Part shown: positions 44,155 through 54,100 of the stretch, one piece after another
Position numbering within the stretch: the stretch's first letter is position 1
Layout of the letters: the number at the start of each line of letters is the position of its first letter
Assembly (NCBI GenBank): GCA_965644295.1
Contig: CBFFRP010000183.1
Coordinates: 1 to 56,386, forward strand
Origin: Paraphysomonas bandaiensis
Taxonomy: Eukaryota > Chrysophyceae
Reading direction: 5' to 3'
DNA: 56,386 bases
Notes under the pieces: generated by a model
The model's database searches: none
Told to the model about the DNA's origin: nothing
What the model saw: only the letters and a program-made list of their open reading frames with translations
Made by a program: the position numbers and the translations under genes

Positions 44155-45305
44155 TATAAACGTTTACTGAATCCGTGGTTCAGGAGTGTGGCTCCTCTGA
44201 TGTGTTATTCATATGATGGTGATCATGTGGACCACACTCTGTACACATCACATCAGCACATCAGTGCGGGTATGTGGTATGGTATGCGGAATACAGTGGC
44301 GTACGGCTCGACACAACTGTTTTTGTGGACCGTATACATATATTAGGATATATAGATATATTGAAGTGAGATCGCGATATATCGCGAGTGGATTGACATT
44401 TTTTTCTCTCTTGGAAGTGTTGCGATATGGTCATATACCATATAGTATTCATGGGGTATTCTACCTCAACTCTTTAGATCTTCTTTGCTGCTATCTCAGA
44501 GTCTCTAGTGGACTCTTTTGAGCTTAATAAAATACAATTGCTTACATTTTGCCATAATTGAAAATGGTTTTGTTCGTTTAATGAGATTTTTCCTTTCATC
44601 ACTGCCATTTTCAAGTCTCATGAGAAAATCCCTCGCATGGTGCCGAAACAATTATTCCAGCACCCACAATCCCTCGTCCTGATGCCGTTGCATTCGGAGA
44701 CATGACATATTCACAGTTCAGGGGAAACATGTTGTCATTAGGATTTAACTCCGATAAACATTTGAATGAGTTGCAGGACTGTGCCGTGGAATATTTCTGA
44801 CAGAATTGCACGCCAATACTAACTGGTCCGGTGGAGACGATGTTCAGAGCTTCTGGTCTCTGTAATGTCAACCCTTTCTATGTCTTGTGAAAGCAATTGA
44901 ATCTGGTTATTCATTGAATTTGGTTTTTCGTCAAGTTAATTGACTGGCACATCAGCGGAGCAGATGTTTTCCTATACCCTGATGCAATTCAAAGCAAATA
45001 GTAGGGTCCAGACCAATATGTCCCACAGTGTATGCTGCCAGAGATTCATGTCAAGGTAAGACTCCTAAACAACATTTTCGAAATAAGCGATTCTTGGTAT
45101 TATACTATTAGGCCTTATTCTTAATAATAATCAATCTGTACCTTTAAACAATGAAAAGTGTATCTTTCATTAAACGCCAAGACTAGCTATAAATCTCATT
45201 TCACGCGCAAGGATATCAAACTTGACTGTGAGGCAAATCGGAGGAAGGGAGGGTCATGTAAGGAACGAGGTCTAATGCTTCCAACATATTGAAAGTCTTA
45301 TTATT
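44155..45305. other. Intergenic stretch
   Basis: A minus-strand 86-codon ORF (44611-44871) with six cysteines has no recognisable family and is not supported by context. The remainder is AT-rich. Confidence 0.25.
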
Positions 45306-45488
45306 AGCAATAGGCGTTAAGACTCAGCACCAGTTTAGTAGATAGAAGAAAACTAGCCAAGCTAGATAGACGTCTACCTGTAACTAGCTAGTACAAACTC
45401 TATTTTCCTACTATTTAACGCTACAGAGGCTGCTTGTGCGTCGCCGCAAGCACGCAAGCTCCAAGGTGCATCGCACTGCCTCCGCTCT
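45306..45488 (-). repeat. Dispersed repeat A, copy 3
   Basis: Contains ACTATTTAACGCTACAGA and GCTTGTGCGTCGCCGCAAGC, as in the 25-kb copy. It lies immediately before repeat B copy 2. Confidence 0.55.
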
Positions 45489-45506
45489 ATCGCTCAAAGG
45501 AAACGC

Positions 45507-45851
45507 CGTGAGCAAGCAGAATGTTGGTATAACTGCCGACTTTAGAATGTTTGAGTCCTTAAGGTGACAGACAGGGTGCTTGAATTCAGCAGGCAATCAA
45601 TTACCCCGGATGCCGTGGAGGTGGGCCCATTACCGGATGTCTGTTTATTCTCCAAGGCCCAAAGATGTCTGCACAAGTTGACACTTATATTAGTGTCCCT
45701 TGTACCACACAAGCATTTGACTATGAGTGGGCAGAAAATTATCTGGTGACTATATATGCGGCTCATGTTAGTTTCCCGGAGAAATATCTCCGGTACTTAA
45801 CCCCCATAACCCCACGAAAAGGTGCGACTCCGACTTTGTTGAGGGTACAAC
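45507..45851 (+). repeat. Dispersed repeat B, copy 2
   Basis: Matches 39178-39555, lacking one of the two GTGGGCCC blocks. It keeps the CCGGAGAAATATCTCCGG palindrome and the CGACTTTGTTGAGGG tail. Confidence 0.65.
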
Positions 45852-45967
45852 TACTGATGCTTCCATAATGTACGATATACAGAATTACTTGGCAGTGTAA
45901 TGTATTAACACTAAAGGATAGGAAACTACAGCTATGCCTACATATGACATATGTATATAGTTTCGAG

Positions 45968-46165
45968 CAGGGCCTGGTAATCATTATTCATAAAAATGCT
46001 ATTTTTCTCCAAAGTTGAAAGAAGCTACAGTACACAACAAAGCAAAGTAATATTATACTCTGTATTTATACCATACAGCATACCATTAATGGCCATTATA
46101 ATTGCCGGGACATTTTTCATTAATGCCATTATAATTGCCGGGAACTGGACTACCATTAATGGGCC
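45968..46165. repeat. Dispersed repeat C, copy 3 (inverted)
   Basis: Starts CAGGGCCTGGTAAT, the reverse complement of the terminus of copies 1 and 2. The segment 46076-46163 (ATTATAATTGCCGGGA twice, then CCATTAATGG) is the inverted counterpart of the subterminal part of copy 2. The far end is unclear. Confidence 0.5.
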
Positions 46166-46455
46166 ATTTCTTTCTAGCTATAAGCTATAACTTTGTTGAG
46201 AACAGGTGTATAATAACTTCCTTTCTAGCTCAAAGGCTTTGAGTTTTCTTAGCAAGAGCAAATCGTTCAGTGTCCGGCAAAAAATAAGATTTCGAGACAT
46301 CAATTACGAGATAGAAACAGAGTGAAATCGAATACATCATCTTAAGTTCATAAATAAGTGAACAATAGACCAACTCTTCAGCAATCAAAACTATTCTTAA
46401 CGACAAATAGAATCAAATATTTCATTCGTATACGTTTTCACGGAACAATTTATAT

Positions 46456-47343
46456 CTAATTATTTTTTACTACCTCAGGCGAAGGCGAAACTATATTACT
46501 CTTTACTAGAACCTCAACCGTAGGTGTTTCTGGCTGCACTTCTGGTTTACGTTGAACATCGACCTCGCTTCTAGCAGATGAATTAACTGTTGAATATATC
46601 TTAAGTTGGCGTTCATCACTTGCTGCTAAGTCAGTGACAGGATTCGCTACTTCTTCACTATCAGCCGCGGAATCAAATTTTGTCCCCAACTCAACTTCGA
46701 TCGTACTAGGCTGTATTGTTTTGTTCTCGGCAGCACGCTCATTACCAGTTCTTACAACAATTGCTTGGTCTACATTCCGATTGTTAGCTGGACTAATACT
46801 ATGGGCTGAAGACGAAACGGCTGAAATTTTTGCAATGGGACCATCAGTACTATCTGCTGAGTCGTTTGTGGGATTTTCAACCTTAACCTCAATGCTTGTT
46901 TCAGATTCTTGCTTGCCATCTTTACCACCTGACGGCATAGTCGGCAATTTATCCTCAGCTTTCTCCGTAATTTGTAGAGGGGCAACATTAGAAACTTTAG
47001 GCTGGCCTGGTTGTGGTTTACTCAGCAGCTTGTTGGCTGGAAGAGCTCTGGTTACAAGTGGTCCTCGAGTAACAAGAGGTTTATCCGGGAGAGTCCTCAT
47101 GATGCTCGGAAAAGGGGGAATTTCGTCAATATTGTGAAGTTTCTTTAAGTGAGACTTCAAAGAAGTTTTACTACTCAATCCCTTGCCGCATGTCGTGCAA
47201 TGGAACTGAGATAAAACAATCACATGTTGAAATCATAAGTGACGCTTTCTCACCTTGTACTCTTTGCCTTGCTGTTGCGGCCTCGATGACGAATTCTTAG
47301 AAGATGAGCCATAATTACCACCCGTACAGTCAACTTGAGACAT
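46456..47343 (-). CDS. C2H2 zinc-finger protein, 2 exons (279 aa)
   Basis: Exon 1 (47343-47254) and exon 2 (47205-46456) join in frame through a 48-nt GT-AG intron. A single C2H2 finger spans residues about 32-52 (FHCTTCGKGLSSKTSLKSHL then KKLH), split from the N-terminal Ser/Gln-rich leader by the intron. The rest is a long low-complexity Ser/Thr/Val/Glu region with repeated VEV/VEVK strings and no other domain, as in many nuclear regulators. One finger alone is rarely enough for specific DNA binding, so it may bind RNA or protein. It lies 70 bp downstream of the SANT-like gene on the same strand. Target and process are unknown. Confidence 0.75.
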
Positions 47344-47413
47344 ACCACACACAGAATATCGGCCAGAGAAGCTACAATGACTATTACGGAATAGCAATCT
47401 CATATTCAACATA

Positions 47414-47843
47414 TCACCTCGCCACGGGAGTCACAGCTTCTGTGGGCGGCCCTTCATCCTGCCGTAGATCACGCATCTCATTATGTAGCCGCTTGCGTGA
47501 CGACTGTTCAGATACGCTGCATGCACCCTGTCTGGTATTAAATATCAACTGCATTGGTGAAAATGGGACGCACCGGCTCCGTGGTCGAATCCTTTCCCGG
47601 AGATTCTCCGTAGGCAACGTAGTTCCAAAGAGCAGAACAATTCAAAGGGTACAATTTCAGACCATTATCGTTCATGATTGTGCTAATTTGATCCCAGTCG
47701 AATTCCCATGCATCTGGGTTCTTATGTTGCCACGCCCTTATCGCCTGGCATAGAGCAGATGCCTGAAGAAATAGGTCATATTTAAATATCTGCAAATCAA
47801 AGCATACATGAGTGCTAATATCTTGATTCCAATCAAGCGACAT
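47414..47843 (-). CDS. SANT/Myb-like small protein with an unresolved frame change
   Basis: From the ATG at 47843 the frame encodes about 93 residues including ALCQAIRAWQHKNPDAWEF, then DWDQISTIM and CSALWNYVAYGE, a W-(x)n-W-D-x-I-S pattern with C-x3-W like an extended SANT/Myb helix set. Near 47570 the coding signal passes to another frame (FNTRQGACSVSEQSSRKRL), which ends at 47414. Excising 25 nt with GT...AG borders (47579 to 47555) restores frame, but that is shorter than every other intron here, so a frameshift is the alternative. The product would be about 136-140 aa with a basic nuclear-type tail. It is divergent from the subtilase (286 bp between starts). Confidence 0.5.
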
Positions 47844-48129
47844 TGCAAAGCTTGAAAGCGGTCTCTCAATACAAAATATATCAATCGTTGTCCATCACTG
47901 CCAAACAAGTGATAGATTTAGTCATCATACACCTACACATGCGATGTACATATTTATGTATAGGTGTATGCTTGGTATACAGTCAGATACATACAGCAGT
48001 ATACAGTATATACAGTGTATTCATTCACACTTTCCAGTTTCTCTATTCTTTCACAGCAGTCTGAGGTGTGTTGAGGGTTGATCTCCAGCCCTTCTTCATT
48101 ACGCACATTCTATAAAGAGAATAAGCGTG

Positions 48130-51100
48130 ATGGTTCCATATCTATTGGGGTTTTTATTTTTCTCGATTGTTTCGGCTGAACAAGATTCATATGTCGTCAC
48201 AAAGTACGATACTGTTGTTGGCGAGTCTTTGCTTGGGGGTAAGTATGAACAGTTGAATACATTGAACCTGGGGGACGATGATGTCACCAGGCTATCTCTG
48301 CCGTGGCAGTTTCCTTTTTTCTCTGATAAGTACTCTTATGGGTACTTAAGTAGTAATGGAGTATTATCATTCTCGAATGAGTTTGTTCCTGTTGGAATTT
48401 CATCTTCGCAAAATGAGAAGGAAGATGACGTTCATATAGCTGATGTAACATCCAGAATTTACAACGTTGTGTTACATCGACACACGTTGTCCAAACATAC
48501 GTATTCTCTTGCAGAGAACATTCGTAAAAATCACAACAACCGTGGTTGGCGTGGATTCAGCGGATATATACACAAGATTTTTCCGAGACTGCGTATGCTT
48601 ACGGTGAAGGATCCCAGCCCGGACGCACTCCACTATCTTCGATCAAACGAGCACGTTCTCTCAGTTCATGAAGAAAGAAAACTGACTGTCGAAGATAGGA
48701 GCTATCTGCGCTCCAAAAGGAAACTAACTTCAGATCCCTACTCATGGGGTTTGGATAGGATTGATCAAGATGATCTTCCACTTGATGAGGCCACATATAC
48801 CCCTCCATTAGAAACCAAGAAGGGTGCTAATGTGGATGTGTACGTATTAGACACTGGAATCGCCACTACACACGTTGAGTTTGAGAGCCTTCCTGGATAT
48901 GAGAGAGAGGTGAAAAATGTATGGGACGGATATATATCTGATGTCACTAGCCCTGATGCAGACAATGATGCTCATGGTATGTAGCAATGCAGTGAAGGAA
49001 TTGCCTGATAGCTTATTGTTTCTTTTTGTAGGACATGGGTCTCATTGCGCTGGAACTATCGGAGGGGTAAATGTGGGTGTCGCACCAGCTGCAAATATTT
49101 ATGGAATGAAAGTGCTATCCGACTCTGGCTCGGGATCTACGTCAACAATAATCGATGCACTGGAATATGTAATGGAACAAAGAAAAGCAAATACCACGCG
49201 TGGAATCGTGGTTTCTATGTCTCTTGGAGGATCTTGCTCAGCGGACTGTGAAAATGATGCCATTGTAGGGTATTCCTGCCAATTGTACATCTTATTGTGG
49301 TGTCATCATAGTAAACATGCCCTATCCGTATTGTATTGTAATCTACTGTTATTATGACAGGTCATTGCAGTGAATGAGTTAAGTCGGTATTCTATCACGA
49401 CGGTTGTTGCTGCAGGGAATGACGCCACGGATGCATGTACTAAAACCCCAGCCGCGGCCCAGACCGCCATAACTGTGGGGTCTACTACTAGCTTAGACGC
49501 CATGTCTTCGTTTTCAAATTACGATGTATGCGTCGATGTGTTTGCCCCGGGATCTAGCATACGAAGCGTGTGCTCAACCTGCTCTAGCCGGTCCTCATAC
49601 ACTCTTTTGTCGGGGACATCAATGGCGTGCCCACATGTTGCGGGTACTGTGGCACTCTGGCTGGCGATGACTTCTTCAGAATATATAATGGATCCTCCAT
49701 CTGCAGGACAGCTAGCAACTGCGGTTCAATGTACTGGAGCTTGGAACAAGCTCTCTTCTTTGGCGGGCAATTCTTATGATATCCTACTTCAGGTTCCACC
49801 GAAGGTTTCCAGCCTAACTGAAAGTTATGATTCTTGTGATCTCTTGTCAAATAACTGTGCAATTGGGAGCGGGGGTGCAATATGCTCTGGTCATGGAATT
49901 TGTTTTGATGATGGGGCCTGTCGCTGTGATACATTTTATGACGGTAATGACTGCAGCGAATATCTGAACAACTGTAGTCCAGAGTGTGGTGATCATGGAC
50001 GGTGCGTATTTGGGTGGTGCGATTGTGAGAGCGGTTGGTTCGGGACTCAATGTACTATGCCGTGTGTAGTAGACGGAATCGAGTGCTCTGGCCATGGCAT
50101 GTGCAGCAATACGGGATGTGCATGCGATGTCGAGTGGGGAGGGGACAGGTGCGATATTACTTGTGAAACGGTTGACGGAGAGGTGTGTTCAGGACAGGGT
50201 GTTTGTCGAGGGGGCAGTTGTTTGTGTGATAGTAAGTACACCGGGACAAACTGTGAAGAAGATTATTTTGACTACCTGTCTGATAGCTACTGCTGTGTTG
50301 GTAGTACTCTGGATGCTACTCATGATCCCCCCTTTGACGCGATCGCATTTTTCTGGACCGATCTAAACCCATCCTCTTCCTCCAGTGGCAATGTTTATGC
50401 AGGGTCCACTGATGATAATACTTTCGCAGTCGTGTTTGATGGTATTGTGCCGTATGGTGCATCGTACACGAGTTGTCTCCTGACGTTGGAATTGATTCTT
50501 TATGATACTGGAAACTTCGATATTGCTCTGGTATCGAACCGTATTGCACATGACCCATCATGCAGTCAGCATATGATATCGATGGGTATAAAGTCAGCTT
50601 ATCAGAATGGTAAACTACAATATGAACAGACAGAAGGTCCTGCGTATTATGGTCTTCCTCAATCCGCTTTGTACAGTTATAGACGTATTCTAACGATTCC
50701 CCCATCATCTTTTCCCACCATCTTTCCCACAGTTTCTTCGAAACCAACAATAGAGGTGACTAGCTCCTGCTTTCATGGAATCGATGACGAGATGATAGAT
50801 CTCGTTTCGGGAGAGCCTTTGACTTCGACCTGGGTAGAAATTGGTTTTGTAACTGTGGATGATCAGGCATGGGTTTCTGTGGTCACCTCTCTATCTACAT
50901 TCTCTGATGCTAGTGTGTTCATAAGCCTTCCCGATGTTCCTGGAGATACATCAAGTGAGGGCTATCCTGTAATTCCTCGGGTTCGCAATGTGGAGGTATC
51001 ATCCGGTCATGTCTCGTTTGAGGCTCGTCTGTATCAGGCCAACGATAGTTTGTGTTCCAAAGAGTGGCATATTCCTGAACCGGTGTCTCCAGCCCCATTG

Positions 51101-54100
51101 TTGACGTGGCTCGTAGCTGAACATGGAGCTTATGATTTGTCTGGTCGGCACATATTTGTTGGGAGTGGACCGATTACAAGACAGAGTGCTGACCCATCTA
51201 ACCGTGATAATTTTGTTCGCATCAATTACCCGTCAGGTTGTGGTTCCTCCACAACACTTTGTTCCTTTGCTGAAGATGTCGATATCGGAGTGATACTTCA
51301 ACTACAGACCGTGGTCTATGATCGTTTGTTGATACCTCGCGGGTTCAATATTGCGAGGCGATTTGGCAAGTATGTGATTCAACCTCATGATTCAGTAGAT
51401 GAGAGCTACTATGTAATGCTTCTGCCAGAGACACTGTCGTACATGGCATTTGAAGCTGGTATTTCTGTAAGCTGTGCGGAGGGCTGGACATTTGAGACCC
51501 ATACGTATTCTGGCGTCACGGATAGTCTTTTGCATATCGATTTCATCAATGAGTACATTTCACCTCCAGGTGTATTTGGCATTGTGGGTACTTCGACGAG
51601 TCTTGTCGACAGCACCGGTCTCCGTGTATTTAGTGTAACAACAACTGGAGCGAATATGATAACCCAGGAGGATCAGTGTGTAGACGAGGAGACAATTCAT
51701 ACCACGGGGGAGAGTGTGTTGGTGTTCGTAATCGGAGAGGGAGCAGCTTCATCAGATTGTATCTTATGCAAAGGTATTTTGAGTGATTCTGTTACTGGTG
51801 CACCATCACCGTCACCATCGACCTCCTCACCGTCGGTATCTCATAGCCCTACCTCTTTTCCTACCCATACATCTACACCAAATCCTACAAATGCGCCAAC
51901 TTTCCAACCGACGCATTTCCCCACTGTACCCCCGACTCTTTCACCAACTGTAGCAGGTACAGATGCATGTGACGGCGGTGTTGATGACGAGATGATAGAT
52001 CTCGTTTCGGGAGAGCCTTTGACTTCGACCTGGGTGGAAATTGGTTTTGTAACTGTGGATGATCAGGCATGGGTTTCTGTGGTCACCTCTCTATTTACAT
52101 TCTCTGATGCTAGTGTGTTCATAAGCCTTCCCGATGTTCCTGGAGACACATCAAGTGAGGGCTATCCTGTAATTCCTCGGGTTCGCAATATGGAGGTATC
52201 ATCCGGTCATGTCTCGTTTGAGGCTCGTCTGTATCAGGCCAACGATAGTTTGTGTTCCAAAGAGTGGCATATTCCTGAACCGGTGTCTCCAGCCCCATTG
52301 TTGACGTGGCTCGTAGCTGAACATGGAGCTTATGATTTGTCTGGTCGGCACATATTTGTTGGGAGTGGACCGATTACAAGACAGAGTGCTGACCCTTCTA
52401 ACCGTGATAATTTTGTTCGCATCAATTACCCGTCAGGTTGTGGTTCCTCCACAACACTTTGTTCCTTTGCTGAAGATGTCGATATCGGAGTGATACTTCA
52501 ACTACAGACCGTGGTCTATGATCGTTTGTTGATACCTCGCGGGTTCAATATTGCGAGGCGATTTGGCAAGTATGTGATTCAACCTCATGATTCAGTAGAT
52601 GAGAGCTACTATGTAATGCTTCTGCCAGAGACACTGTCGTACATGGCATTTGAAGCTGGTATTTCTGTAAGCTGTGCGGAGGGCTGGACATTTGAGACCC
52701 ATACGTATTCTGGCGTCACGGATAGTCTTTTGCATATCGATTTCATCAATGAGTACATTTCACCTCCAGGTGTATTTGGCATTGTGGGTACTTCGACGAG
52801 TCTTGTCGACAGCACCGGTCTCCGTGTATTTAGTGTAACAACAACTGGAGCGAATATGATAACCCAGGAGGATCAGTGTGTAGACGAGGAGACAATTCAT
52901 ACCACGGGGGAGAGTGTGTTGGTGTTCGTAATCGGAGAGGGAGCAGCTTCATCAGATTGTATCTTATGCAAAGGTATTTTGAGTGATTCTGTTACTGGTG
53001 CACCATCACCGTCACCATCGACCTCCTCACCGTCGGTATCTCATAGCCCTACCTCTTTTCCTACCCATACATCTACACCAAATCCTACAAATGCGCCAAC
53101 TCTCCAACCGACGCATTTCCCCACTGTACCCCCGACTCTTTCACCAACTGTAGCAGGTACAGATGCATGTGACGGCGGTGTTGATGACGAGATGATAGAT
53201 CTCGTTTCGGGAGAGCCTTTGACTTCGACCTGGGTGGAAATTGGTTTTGTAACTGTGGATGATCAGGCATGGGTTTCTGTGGTCACCTCTCTATTTACAT
53301 TCTCTGATGCTAGTGTGTTCATAAGCCTTCCCGATGTTCCTGGAGACACATCAAGTGAGGGCTATCCTGTAATTCCTCGGGTTCGCAATATGGAGGTATC
53401 ATCCGGTCATGTCTCGTTTGAGGCTCGTCTGTATCAGGCCAACGATAGTTTGTGTTCCAAAGAGTGGCATATTCCTGAACCGGTGTCTCCAGCCCCATTG
53501 TTGACGTGGCTCGTAGCTGAACATGGAGCTTATGATTTGTCTGGTCGGCACATATTTGTTGGGAGTGGACCGATTACAAGACAGAGTGCTGACCCTTCTA
53601 ACCGTGATAATTTTGTTCGCATCAATTACCCGTCAGGTTGTGGTTCCTCCACAACACTTTGTTCCTTTGCTGAAGATGTCGATATCGGAGTGATACTTCA
53701 ACTACAGACCGTGGTCTATGATCGTTTGTTGATACCTCGCGGGTTCAATATTGCGAGGCGATTTGGCAAGTATGTGATTCAACCTCATGATTCAGTAGAT
53801 GAGAGCTACTATGTAATGCTTCTGCCGGAGACACTGTCGTACATGGCATTTGAAGCTGGTATTTCTGTAAGCTGTGCGGAGGGCTGGACATTTGAGACCC
53901 ATACGTATTCTGGCGTCACGGATAGTCTTTTGCATATCGATTTCATCAATGAGTACATTTCACCTCCAGGTGTATTTGGCATTGTGGGTACTTCGACGAG
54001 TCTTGTCGACAGCACCGGTCTCCGTGTATTTAGTGTAACAACAACTGGAGCGAATATGATAACCCAGGAGGATCAGTGTGTAGACGAGGAGACAATTCAT

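Noticed and set aside
46634-47137. Plus-strand 167-codon ORF
   Set aside because: It is the antisense shadow of the zinc-finger gene; the minus frame has the C2H2 motif and valid splicing.
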